The notes: a model not told the origin generated them from the letters alone. A stretch of DNA of 26,329 nucleotides from Acanthaster planci (GCF_001949145.1 NW_019091705.1:59472-85800); one strand, 5' to 3'; shown: positions 9,760-19,057, counted from the stretch's first letter. Numbers and translations are program-made.

Positions 9760-10345
9760 TGGGTTGAAACCTTGCTTATTATATCTTGGAAAGGAAGTGC
9801 TTTAGGCAAATATTGAGCTCATTTAGTGATGACGTCATCAGACAAGTCATGTGACATTAAAGGGGCACTATTTAAAATGCTGAATCTCCTGAAGTGTATG
9901 TCCAATTGCATTCAAACCCTGCAGATATATTAAAATGGAAGTGATTTTGGACAAATATTGCCCTCGTGTGATAATGACGTCATCAGGTGAAAAGTCATGT
10001 GACATAAAAGGGGCACTATTTAATACACTATATCTCCTGAAGTATATGCCCACTTGGGTTCAAACCTTGCAGATATCTAGGCAAACAGTGACTTCATCTG
10101 ATGATGATGTCATTAAGTGACAAATCACGTGATATTAAAGGTGCATCCTTTAAATTACTATATCTCCTGAAGTGCATGTCCCATTGGGTTGAAACTTGGC
10201 AAGTGTTTTGAAAGGAAAGTGTTATAGATGAAATCGACCTTATGTGATGATGACGTCATCAAATAATCATGTCATATGACATTAAAGCTCCACTCTCGCA
10301 GGTGCTACATGTATGTCTATTGAAGTGCATGTATGATTGGGTTCC
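9760..10345 (+). repeat. Array of 148-bp monomers (module A), block 2
   Basis: Landmark positions are about 9880, 10028 and 10157, with a weaker unit near 10310. The perfect 14-base palindrome TGATGACGTCATCA occurs at 9827-9840 and 10248-10261, and a one-base variant near 9973-9985. The E-box is CATGTG or CACGTG depending on the unit. The ORFs here are open by chance in AT-rich repeats. Confidence 0.8.
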
Positions 10346-10424
10346 AAACTTGCACCTACATGTATATGGACATGATCAAATCATTTCACCAAAAGGTTTA
10401 TGCTGTAGATTAATTGGTCAAATT

Positions 10425-11004
10425 TCAAAAGGCGAAAAAGCCACCTTTTCTGTTGGCAGATAAACTCTAGTTTTTTCCTTCTTCTTCTGCGCAAAAACCC
10501 ATTTGTTTTGTGCACTTATTTTGTAACCATGACTGAAGAGCTTTTGCAAATTTGGATCTTCATCAAACTTGTACCAATGAAGGACCCTTATGCTCAGATG
10601 GTCCTAGAACAAGGATGTCACATGATGATGTCATCAAGTAATTTATTCTTGATTTTTCAATATTTATTTCAGCCCATACACTGTGTGCACGTTTCTGAAG
10701 CACGATTTTGGTAACTTAGTGATGTTCGATCATCATCAAAGTTACACCAAGCACTCACCATAAAGCAAAGATAATATGTAAATATTTATGTTATGATGAT
10801 GTCATCAAGTAATTTATTATTAAATAGCGAATATATTTAAATATTCCGTGACAGGATAAAATGTAGTCTTTAATTCATCTTGTGTAGGTCAAATCACGTG
10901 ACCCTTCCTTCCGGTGAAACCAGAAGTGATTTGATTGTTTAAAGTGGTAATACGTACATGTATCAAGTTGTTTTCAATGGTTGTAGTCTGTTAGGGTATA
11001 GTAT
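10425..11004 (+). repeat. Composite repeat: modules D, B and E, copy 2
   Basis: Module D (about 10425-10610) contains GATCTTCATCAAACTTGTACC and is repeated at about 12165-12340, with an offset of 1732 bp at that landmark. B follows with two TGATGATGTCATCAAG sites, which differ from the CRE palindrome by one CpG-to-TpG change. E (about 10872-11004) contains AAATCACGTGACCCTTCC. Non-coding. Confidence 0.75.
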
Positions 11005-11392
11005 TCTTCAAATCATCTAATGATGATGTCACCTAATTGTTGAGCACCCTCTAGCGATAGGTTAAAAATTCTGTCCGTTGGAAAAGTTTGTCCGAATCGC
11101 TTGAAAATTGATGTAGCTGATCATCTTTACCCAGTCAATACGTATGTGAGGTTTGGGGCTGATGTCATCAGACCGGAAGTTACAATAAAAATTTCTTTTA
11201 CTCTTCAAAATTTGGTAAAAAATTAACCGTTAGAGATATAAGCGGGAATTGTCCATGAGATGACAGCTAAAACGTTGGAGTCAGCTACATTAAGTGCATA
11301 AGTGGTGTCCTTTTGCACACACATGAAAATGCCGTTGACAAAAACCCACTTGAAATATAAATTGCCAACTTGAAAATCCCATTCTGTGTGCG
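11005..11392. other. Spacer inside the composite repeat
   Basis: This segment has no second copy that I could find in the window. It separates the first composite unit from the second copy of module C. ORFs at 11223-11497 on the minus strand run into module C and are not supported as genes. Confidence 0.5.
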
Positions 11393-12075
11393 TAGACGCC
11401 CAATATCTGCCTGCAACATAGACGGCGCACAGTGCGTAGGGCATATACTCAGGACCTGGCAAATTGCCGAGTATGTGGTGCAGAGAGCAGATCGCATTGT
11501 ATGGATGCCAAAAGAGACAAATGTTTATAATGTCTAATCCGTGCCTTTTCCGCGATAACGATAATGTTCTCTATTGTATTTTGAATTGTACATGTCTGAT
11601 TGGGTTGAAACCTGCCAGGTAGTTAGGAAGGGAAGGTTTATAAATGGAAATTGACCTCACGTGATGACAATGCCATCAGCAGACGAGTCACGTGACATTA
11701 AATGTGCATCATTTAAAGTACTATATCTCCTGAAGTGTATATCCAATTGGGTTCAAATTTTGCAGATATCTTGAAATGGGAGTGCTTTAAAGGAATGAAC
11801 TCCATCAACAGATAAGTCACGCAACATTAAAGGTGCACTCTTTAAGGTCCTATATCTCTTGAAGTACATCAGGTCCGATCGGGTTCAAATCTTGCAGATA
11901 TCTTGAAAAGGGAGTGCTTTAGAACAATATTGACCTGGTGTGATGATGAAGCCATGAGGAGACAAGTGAAGAGACATGAAAGGTGCACTGTTTAAAGCCC
12001 TATATCTCCTGAGGTACATATCCTGCTGATTTCAAATGTCGCAGATAACAAGAAAATGACGTGTTCTAGACTGAT
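11393..12075 (+). repeat. Composite repeat: module C and monomers, second unit
   Basis: Module C (11393-11600) and three A monomers (landmarks about 11721, 11850 and 12000) repeat the order at 8440-9040. An exact GTCACGTGAC decamer is present near 11687. Similarity to the first unit is strong up to about 11790 and weaker afterwards, so the second unit has been shortened by deletion or has diverged. Confidence 0.75.
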
Positions 12076-12164
12076 TGGGTTGAAACCTTGGACCTAAATG
12101 GTCATAATGACTGATTTAAGCCATTAGGCTTGTGCAGTACATTGATTGTTCAACTTAAGAAAGG

Positions 12165-12445
12165 GATGCAAAAAAGCCCTCTGTTTTGTTGGCCAACAGA
12201 CAGATGACCTCTCGTTCTTCCTTTTTCTTCCCATTTCTTTTGTACATGTTTTTTGTTGCCGCGACTTTACTGCTTTTGCAACTTTGGATCTTCATCAAAC
12301 TTGTACCAATGAAGAACCCTTATAAACAGATGGTCCTAGAAGCGTGATATCATGATGATATCATCAAGTGATTTGTTATTATTGATTTTTCAATATTTAT
12401 TTAATGCCCCATTGACTTTTTACACGTTTTGAAACCCATTGACTT
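12165..12445 (+). repeat. Composite repeat: modules D and B, terminal fragment
   Basis: GATCTTCATCAAACTTGTACC (from 12287) is followed by the B module with CATGATGATATCATCAAG and GCCCCATTGACTTTTTACACG. The ending AACCCATTGACTTTGTACAT is partly duplicated. Recognisable repeat sequence stops near 12445. Confidence 0.7.
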
Positions 12446-13560
12446 TGTACATACATACAAGTGCTGTTTTGCGTAAGCGTTTGCGCGTGTCCCTTGCGCG
12501 ATCAGCTGATCTGCATGATTGGTCGAGCTTTGTCACACAGGCTTATTGCATGGTTTCCAGATAATTTGGCTTGAAAGTTGTGGAAAAAAATTCGTGCAAA
12601 ATATTGAGAGAAATGAACTCTGAGATTTCATGTCATCAGGCCTCAACCAGTTGTTTAAAGCAGCACTCAACACCAATCATCCATGCATGTATCGACCATT
12701 TGTGCGGTACCTCGTGTCAACACATGGATTTGATTGGGATGATGTTTTTGATGGTCCCATGTGTTTTCTTAGGACCTTTTCATGCTCTTGGGACCTCTCA
12801 GACCTGAAATTGCACCAGGAAACCCTAACCCGACATAGTATTTCAAATTACTAGTTTTAGTGAAATGTAGTATTCAGCCCTGTCACTTGTAAGAGGACAT
12901 GACTTTGTTGTTCTGTGAAGCCATAAGATACAATAGATGAGACAATGTACCATACAGTGCTGTGGCACTATGAATGTTTGGCTTAATTGTTCTCTGTACA
13001 AGTAGCAATGGAAGGAACCTAGCCAGAAGTTGTAATTTGTAGCACTAGGTCCTTCAGGCTCAGACTACTACTTTGTATTTTGTAGTGCTGAGTAGTGTAA
13101 GCCAAACAATATGCTTAGCGGTTAAGCTTAATGGACTTTGCTTGATCAAGGTAATCCCACAAAAGCTGAACTGCAACCAAATTCATGAACCAGTTCAAGA
13201 AATTGCACAAGGAGGAGGCATGATCACAATCGTGAGCATGGGTTCACCAAGCCCAACAAGCAGACGTGAGATGCAGCTGGGTTTGGAAGCTGGCCTTGGA
13301 TGAAGTGCTGGAACTGGTAGGCAAAATATTCTCAATTGCAGGTTTTTGGCTGCACTTTCTATGCTCTGTAGCTCTGGACAGTGATGTTAAGAGAAAGAGA
13401 ACTGACCCAAATTAGCTGTGAGTTTGCACTGACATAACTTGAACTCTAAAAAGGGCCTGTTTTTAACATTTCGATATGGTGACCCTGATCATGTCAAGGT
13501 GATTAACAGTGATTATGTATGTCATACATGCGTTCAGCACAATCCAGACATCAACTCCCA
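12446..13560. other. No supported gene
   Basis: Two overlapping plus-strand ORFs (12571-12807 and 12630-12854) and one at 13073-13303 were inspected. None shows a domain motif, and splice signals are not convincing. The frame at 12630 begins MSSGLNQLFKAALNTNHP and has a coding-like composition for about 50 codons, but I do not recognise it. A small GC-rich patch at 12478-12530 contains several CpGs. Confidence 0.4.
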
Positions 13561-13735
13561 CATATTCATTAAGGCGCCATCTTGAAATTGACCGGGCGTT
13601 ATTCTGCATTCTTTCTGCGTGCGGCACGATCGGGCTGGGGTTGCTATGGGGCGCGGGAATCTGCAGACTGGACAGCCGTGTGTGCGCTCGAGTGCATCGC
13701 GTTAATGAGCCCACGTTGCCGGTGGATTTATGAAT
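13561..13735. promoter_or_regulatory. CpG-rich stretch with YY1-like site
   Basis: CpG density rises sharply over about 170 bp (GGCGCC, GACCGGGCG, TGCGTGCGGCACGATCGGG, GGGCGCGGG, GCGCTCGAG, ATCGCG). On the minus strand 13583-13573 reads AAGATGGCGCC, close to the YY1 core AAGATGGCGGC that often lies just downstream of start sites. This suggests a promoter, possibly minus-directed, but no first exon can be assigned. The overlapping ORFs on both strands fit a stop-poor CpG-rich sequence rather than a gene. Confidence 0.3.
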
Positions 13736-14777
13736 AAAGATGAGACACTGGATCCTCTCTCATATGTCGATGGGCGGCACCATGAAGTCTTGTGTCAGTT
13801 TCATTCCTCGTGCTTGGTCTGAGTATTAAGTGCGTTGCAGAATTTGCGGACCAGTTTTCATTAGCCACAAGCTTGTGATCTCGATACTTTGAGCGGAAGC
13901 GAAACGAATTTGACGTCCCAAAAATCTGATCTAACGCAATAATTTCGCATTCGAATTTGCTCTCGCGCCAGGCTTTACACTTGTTCACATGAAGTTATTA
14001 GTTTACATGAACATAAGAACTTATATCAAGAAGAGATTAAATAAATTATAAGCACTGGGATTGTAGGCTTCTAAGGTTGGAAATTTTGGGTATATTTTCC
14101 GTCATTTCTTTACACATTACTACTTCACAGTGCCGTTTTGTCCACCCCCAACATAGAAAAAAAAATTTGCTAGTTTTTTTGTTTCACTTATTTTCGTGTG
14201 TGATTAACAAACATTTGTAGTGCACACCAATGAGTGTACAAGTTGTTTTTAAAGTGAAAACCCAAAAAGTTTCACCAGACGGGCCTTAGGTAACATTGGT
14301 TTGGGCAAAACTCAACATCTGCGCGACACAAATACATGCTTGGAAATTACTTTTCACTGTTTTATTGACAAAGGCCTGGCAGCAAGAATCTTCCCCAGTA
14401 TTGAACGCACAGTTGTCACAGACAGGGCCAAGGTTCAGAATGGCCTCCAACCCCTCCCTTCCCCCAGCTGGCCAAACCCGATCAGCCTTCCTCGAAACAG
14501 CCACTATTTCTTATAAATGTACTTGCCTGTCATGCATTGTGGTGAGTTGTGGGACACGATTGTGCAGGTTTGGAAAGGACACACAGTATGCCATGCTTAT
14601 TGAAGGCGCACAAAAGTCGTTGGCTGCCTCTTTTATTCAACTTCCTTTGTGTGTACTGCTAGTGGAATCCAAGCACTTCTCCAATACAATACAGTAGTGG
14701 CTGTTGCGTACATATTTGCTCAACATTACATGTATGTAACACGCAATCATGTATATGCACATGTACTTCATTCTCAC
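13736..14777. other. No supported gene
   Basis: The overlapping plus-strand (133 codons, 14296-14697) and minus-strand (72 codons, 14286-14504) ORFs are both open over a GC-richer patch. Neither has a recognisable motif, and the longer one lacks a good start context. 14040-14290 is AT-rich and apparently non-coding. Confidence 0.4.
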
Positions 14778-15024
14778 ATGATGGCTTCTGACGGCGATGG
14801 TATTCTTCCTGGGGTTGCATGTTTGCAAAAACAACTTTGTAGACAACCACCAACCTTGCCTGACGGTGAAAACATTCTTCCTGGGGTTGCATGTTTGCAA
14901 AAACTTCGTGGACAACCGCCAACCTTGTCTGATGGTGAAAACATTCTTCATGGGGTTGCACGTTTGCAAAAACTTTGTGGACAACCGCCAACCTCATCGA
15001 GGCAACCCTTCCTTACCCTTCAAG
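14778..15024 (+). CDS. Possible exon encoding a 23-residue tandem repeat
   Basis: From tandem ATGs at 14778 and 14781 the plus strand reads MMASDGDGILPGVACLQKQL and continues through three units of the form DG(E/D)NILPGVACLQKLRGQPPT. Units are at 14790-14861 (72 bp), 14862-14930 (69 bp) and 14931-14999 (69 bp). A donor-like CAAGGTAACA follows at 15021. The frame itself stays open to 15311, but the sequence beyond the repeats is unconvincing. Because the unit lengths are multiples of three, other frames on both strands are open too, so coding is not proven. No family recognised. It could be a plain minisatellite. Confidence 0.35.
14790..14999 (+). repeat. Tandem repeat, 3 units of 69-72 bp
   Basis: Three adjacent units share CATTCTTCCTGGGGTTGCA and GACAACCGCCAACCT cores. 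The first unit has a 3-bp insertion (AACAACTTTG versus AACTTCGTG). Identity between units is high, with scattered single-base changes. Confidence 0.9.
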
Positions 15025-15406
15025 GTAACACTGAGGCCCAAAATACTACGCTGAATGTTACACATGTATCAATGTTTGCCCTCACACTGTGCATTTGGCA
15101 GGGTTGCATATTTTTCCCTCCATGCACATACAAACTTTTACCAGACCAAAATAATAGCATTTACACTTCAATCCAACCTGTGTCTATTGTTGAATACAGT
15201 GTGTATTACACATTTCAAACAGTTCCTTTCCGGTTGTTAAATTTTCTACATGCACTTCTGAGGCGATGCCCAGATATCCCAAAATTATTGTCATCGAGAA
15301 GTAAAGCATGACAATCTAAATGATTGCAATAGAGCCGAGGATCAACATGAGGAAACATTCACATACCTTCGTTTTATCAGTAGAAGACCCTTTTGATTCG
15401 TAACAG
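15025..15406. other. Nothing recognised beyond an overrunning ORF
   Basis: The repeat-containing frame runs on to 15311 without recognisable features. A TTTTGATTCGTAACAG acceptor-like sequence ends at 15406 and leads into the next coding remnant. If 15025 is a donor and 15406 an acceptor, the phases do not match, so the two are not clearly one transcript. Confidence 0.35.
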
Positions 15407-15731
15407 GTCATCTCCTGGATCAGTATTCATGAGGAAATTTTATTCCTTCTATACAGACGACGCAAAGCACGCTGAAAGCAGGAAATGGGGAATTTCTGCA
15501 GTTGAAACGAGCCCTGCAACTGCAGCAAGCAAGGCAAAGAGAGGCAGACCCCCCATATCGCAGCTATTTCCTGGTATTGTCGACACAGCTAGACAATTCG
15601 TGGAGGCGCATGGATTCGAGGCGCACAGATGCAGGGAAACTGCTACGCTAAGTGTGGAACAATGCTAAATTCCATCAAGTGGCACCTGGTGGAAGTGGTA
15701 CCAGGCCTGTCTAAATTGAAAGGGAATTTAG
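15407..15731 (+). pseudogene. Transposase-like gene remnant, N-terminal part
   Basis: After an acceptor (CGTAACAG, ending 15406) the frame reads SSPGSVFMRKFYSFYTDDAK, then a basic AKRGRPP motif (AT-hook-like) and LFPGIVDTARQFVEAHGFEAH. It then shifts: the frame holding CR-ETATLS hits a stop at 15666, while the conserved continuation CGTMLNSIKWHLVEVVPGL starts in another frame at 15653. A donor-like AGGTAGGC follows at 15730. From memory, the order RGRPP, FPxIV..A..FVE..F.AH, CG..L..I..HL.E.VPGL matches a multicopy invertebrate family that looks like a DDE-type transposase. The family name is unknown to me. The frameshift makes this copy non-functional unless it is an assembly error. Confidence 0.6.
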
Positions 15732-15873
15732 GTAGGCGTACCTACATGTGTATACAAAATCAAATGGGATGGATAACAAGTTAGGGCCATTCTTGGGTTA
15801 CGACGGTGACATCAAATTTATTTTTATGTTTTCCATTTTTGCCTTGACATTGATGAGTTATTTTTTTCATATG

Positions 15874-16170
15874 CAGTAAACTCCGGCTAAGTCGGCATCG
15901 CGTAACTCGTCATATCGTCTAAGTCAGATTTTTCTATCAAAAAATTCATTTCTAAGTCGGTATTCACATGTCATCATTTTGCACAAGTCGGCATGGGTTT
16001 CTCTCATAATGACCCCTCTATGTGCGCTGTCCATTTTGGGGTCGCCTTATTGAACGAACTCAACCAATGCGTGTACGACATAATTGTGGAGTGTATGTAA
16101 CATTTATCACATGGGTGCGAACTTAGAGTACTGACTTAGAGTACTAAGTACTGACTTAGCCGGATTGCAC
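15874..16170. mobile_element. Pogo/Tigger-like MITE
   Basis: The left end reads CAGTAAACTCCGGCTAAGTCGG (from 15874) and the right end CTGACTTAGCCGGA (16151-16164). Their inner cores, TCCGGCTAAGTCGG and TCCGGCTAAGTCAG, are inverted repeats with one mismatch. Short CTAAGTCGG-type motifs recur inside (near 15954 and 15988), and ACTTAGAGTACT is tandem near the right end. A CAGTA start and a TIR rich in taAGTCGG are typical of pogo/Tigger non-autonomous elements. There is no transposase ORF in its 0.3 kb. The outermost right end is degraded, and no clean TA duplication is seen. It lies in the putative intron of the transposase-like pseudogene. Confidence 0.6.
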
Positions 16171-16455
16171 ATAAAAAATCAGACAGCTTGCTTAGTGATC
16201 ATGTTTTTGCCTTACATTCTTTCAAAAAAGAAAGAAATCGGTGAAAACTAAGAAATCTGTGTTTTTCTCTTAACTATCCTTTCTCAAGTTTGTAAGGAAA
16301 AAATCTCACACATTTTCTGACACATTTTGCATTCACAAATTTGAAATTGACCTGCGTCATTGGAACTATGAAAGAAACTATAAAAATATCAAGAGCTAAT
16401 TACTCCTATTTGCAAAGGTTTTTATTCCTATTCCAATTTTGTTTTCTTTTTTCAG

Positions 16456-16859
16456 GAAGATTCATCGCTGGATGAAGGCCCCAACCAAGAGGAACAGCAC
16501 ATAAAAAATCTACCAGGGCCTCATAGAAGCCAAGATTCCTCCAGAGCGGAACGACAAACGGAGGGAAAATGTCAATGAGCATTATTATTCTGCTGGAGTA
16601 AAATATGCTCACCAGGCGTGCAGAGGACTCCGTTATGTACTCGACTGACAACAAGAACAAACTGCGGATCAGTTCTTGCACTCTGGCCGTCGACAGGAGG
16701 TGTAAAGTTTCCAGATATTTCCCAAGTCAGGGCAGCCCAAACCTGTTGGATCACAATTTCCCCACACTTGGGTACTTGATCACACCGGCAGGGTACATAG
16801 AGATGGTCCCTCCATCCCCATCTGAGATGGCGGTGGACAACCTAGGCAGACAAAGTTTC
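16456..16859 (+). pseudogene. Transposase-like gene remnant, central part
   Basis: A strong acceptor (GTTTTCTTTTTTCAG, ending 16455) opens KIHRWMKAPTKRNST, which stops at TAA 16502-16504. The same frame resumes with IYQGLIEAKIPPERNDKRRE and reaches AGVKYAHQACRGL before a TGA at 16646. The continuation lies in another frame (STDNKNKLRISSCTLAVDRR, then PNLLDHNFPTLGYLITPAGY and LGRQSFW). A donor-like GTATGT follows at 16860. These blocks follow the same order as in the family described for 15407-15731: helix-turn-helix end, KRND..REN, the acidic DxKNK segment, and DH.FP..GYL..P.GY. One stop and one frameshift break it. Confidence 0.65.
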
Positions 16860-18015
16860 TGGTATGTTTTTCTTTTCCTTTAATAATTCCTTCAGGATTT
16901 AGTATTTTTAGTAATTGACTTTGACGCTCAAGAATAGAATGGAGTATTTCAAATTTTTATTTCACATGTGTGACGGTGGTTGAATTTTCCAAATGTATCT
17001 AGACTAGAATACATGTGGGCATATGAACGTGATGGGAACTTAGCCTTTATACGCAAGAAATTTGTTCCGTTTAGGCAAATAGGTCAACGGGTTGAAATTG
17101 GACAGATTATGCTTTTAATTTAATGTAAATTTTTAAAATACAACTGGGAAAAATGAAATATAGAATCATATAAAAACATGATAGGTTGAAACACTTTAAT
17201 GCAAAATAACTAGAATCTTAAAATTAAAAAAAAAAGATGTCAGAAAAAAACAAACGACTTGGGGTAAATTTAAATCAAAACTGGAAAAAATTGAGTTCTA
17301 ATTTTTAAAAAAATGATAAATTAAGGACTGGGAAGTAAAATTAAATCAAAACTGTAAAAGTGTACTTAAGAGTAAGAATGAAAAATTAATATAATTTTTA
17401 GACATTAAATTTAACAATTAAAATAAACGGGCAAATCACAACCAACAACTAGTGTTACAATTAAAATATTAATAAAGTAAGGGCTGGGAGGTGAAACTAA
17501 ATCAAAACTGTAAAAGATCAAGAATGAACAATTTAATTTAAACTAATTAGCAGAAAATCCTCATGTTCAAAATCAATCTGGGAATTGAAATTAAAAAAAA
17601 CGATTACATGATAAGTGATAGCTCTTTACAATATTGCAAAACATCTGGAATCGTAGTAAAAAAATCGTAGTTAAAAATTAAGGTGCAAGTAAAAAAGAAC
17701 CGAAGGGCCTGGAATTAAAATTAAATAAAACTAAAAGTGCACTTAAGAGCAAGAATGAAAAATTAATAAAATTTTTAGACCTTAAATTTAATATTTTCAA
17801 GATGTATTTTTGCGTTTGGGAGATGTTAATTATATATAACAGGTTTTGCCCTTACCCAACATATATCAATAAGCACTGTATGCTCAGTGCTTATTGATAT
17901 ACGTTGGGTAAGGGCAAAACCTGTTATATATAATTAANTTTAATAATTAAAACTAATCGGTAGATAATGAGATCGTTTACTTTAACCACTGGAAATCAAC
18001 AAAGACCATAACTAA
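16860..18015. other. AT-rich spacer with internal direct repeats
   Basis: Very AT-rich, with a diffuse reiterated theme (AAATTAAATCAAAACTGTAAAAG, GAATGAAAAATTAAT). The clearest pair is 17335-17415 and about 17712-17790, some 80 bp at roughly 85 percent identity by eye. It contains the palindrome at 17826-17937 and a single ambiguous base at 17938. No coding signal. It separates two convergent decayed genes. Confidence 0.6.
17826..17937. mobile_element. Near-perfect palindrome bounded by TTAA (snapback MITE)
   Basis: Arms 17826-17877 and 17886-17937 are 52 bp each and reverse-complementary except for one mismatch (CATATATC versus CGTATATC). An 8-nt loop (GTATGCTC) separates them. Both ends are TTAA, so if TTAA is the target-site duplication the element is 104 bp. 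That is the site preference of piggyBac-type elements, although the ends (TTATATATAACAGG) are not canonical for that family. It has no coding capacity. The base just outside the right arm is N. Confidence 0.65.
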
Positions 18016-19057
18016 TCAAAATCTGTCATGTCTTTGTTTCAGGGCGACCTTCCAATATTTTGAGTTTACACTGTCTCTGAGCTGCCACGATGAAGCAACC
18101 AATGTGATACCCCGCCACTCTCGCTCTGCCTGAGCCAAAATGGCTTGGAAGCACCGGTCCTGTGCCAACACCTTCTTCGCAAGAATCCCCCCACCTGGCT
18201 TCGAAGCAAAGCCACCGTTGTAACTATAGTCGGCTAGCTCAGTCTCCCTGAATAGGGCACCCCATCATCTTCAAAACCAACGATTGGCCATTTCATGGAC
18301 CGGTGCAGGCATCCCTCGTAGTCACCACGCTGCATTTCGAAGGGACAGCGCTCACTCCCGACAGTCACAAAGTTCTCCGTGGACTTCAAGACAGAAGGCT
18401 TACGACCTGGTACTTTCTGCCTCATCTCCTTCAGGTGAAGGTGTTAGCCACTTCGTCAAGTCCTGTATGCAGAAACTTCATGCCTCTGATCAGTTCATCT
18501 TGTTTTGCCTCAATTGCAGACAAGTGCATTGCAAGTTCTGGGTTGATCTGGGAGCCGGGGTTGCCCAATGGCAAAGACAGCAAGGCAGATAGGCCTGACA
18601 GGTCATTGCCATCCTCCTGCCTCACAGGCGATGAACTCTTATGGTTGAATTGCATTGCCGCTTGCATTGTGGGAGAGGCTGGCGGGTCAGAGCAGGATTG
18701 AATGGTGAGGTCCGATGGCTGACCAGAGAAGTCTAATTGGTCAAAGTCCAGGTGATGTAGGCTGACGAAGGCAGACGGCTGGTCTGGGTTATCCTCGCTA
18801 GTGGGGGCTGATGGCTGGTCCGGGTTATCCTCACTGGCAGGGGCCAAAGGCTGGTCTGGGTTGTCCTCGCTGGCGGGGGGCGACGGCCGGTCCGGGTCCT
18901 TGCTGGCGGAGGCCGATGGCTTGTGCTGGCAGACCGGGGCAGCTGGTGATACAAGAGCAACCGATGGGACAGCAGTACCCTGCCAAATTGATGAGGGGCT
19001 CATCGTCCTTGTCATCAGATGATGACACTGATGATGATAGTCTTGGCTTTTTTGGTG
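18016..19057 (-). pseudogene. BEN-domain-like gene, second exon, frameshifted
   Basis: An acceptor (CATTTATACAG, ending 19058) opens PPKKPRLSSSVSSSDDKDDE, in phase with the exon at 19633-19801. Coding character then moves to another frame: a Pro/Ser tract, 12-residue repeats ASEDNPDQP.., and a coiled-coil-like LSAIEAKQDELIRGMKFLH. That frame stops near 18431. A third frame continues LHLKEMRQKVPGRKPSVL, TVGSERCPFEMQRGDYEGCL. A fourth reads GALFRETELADYSYNGG, LAKKVLAQDRCFQAILAQAE and ends with TGA at 18016-18018. Joined across frames, the last 100 residues resemble a BEN domain (charged start, alpha-helical LF..EL, S..NGG, then a final helix). BEN domains bind DNA or chromatin in animals. Three frame changes suggest a pseudogene or poor base calls. 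The BEN call is by motif, without a search. Confidence 0.5.
18777..18917 (-). repeat. 36-bp coding minisatellite
   Basis: Three units of exactly 36 bp (18777-18812, 18813-18848, 18849-18884) and one of 33 bp (18885-18917) occur in the BEN-like gene. On the minus strand they encode P(A/T)SEDNPDQPxAP. Most differences between units leave the acidic/proline pattern unchanged, which supports the frame of 19015-18431 as the one formerly translated. The tract is probably a flexible linker. Confidence 0.8.

Noticed and set aside
8640-12075. CRISPR-like array.
   Set aside because: Units are about 148 bp, diverged along their whole length, without identical short repeats or unique spacers, and the context is eukaryotic.
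13782-13829. Short ORF with good Kozak context (GGCACCATGA) beside the CpG-rich patch.
   Set aside because: Only 15 codons and no splice donor; could be an upstream ORF at most.
14296-14697. 133-codon plus-strand ORF and the opposing 72-codon ORF.
   Set aside because: Open on both strands in a stop-poor patch; no motif, splice context or good start.
18043-18132. Plus-strand exon after TTTGTTTCAG that would splice in phase to the transposase-like remnant ending at 16859 (giving SFWATFQYFEF..).
   Set aside because: Phase fits, but the same bases encode the end of the BEN-like reading on the minus strand, the frame closes after about 30 codons, and it does not continue the expected family blocks.
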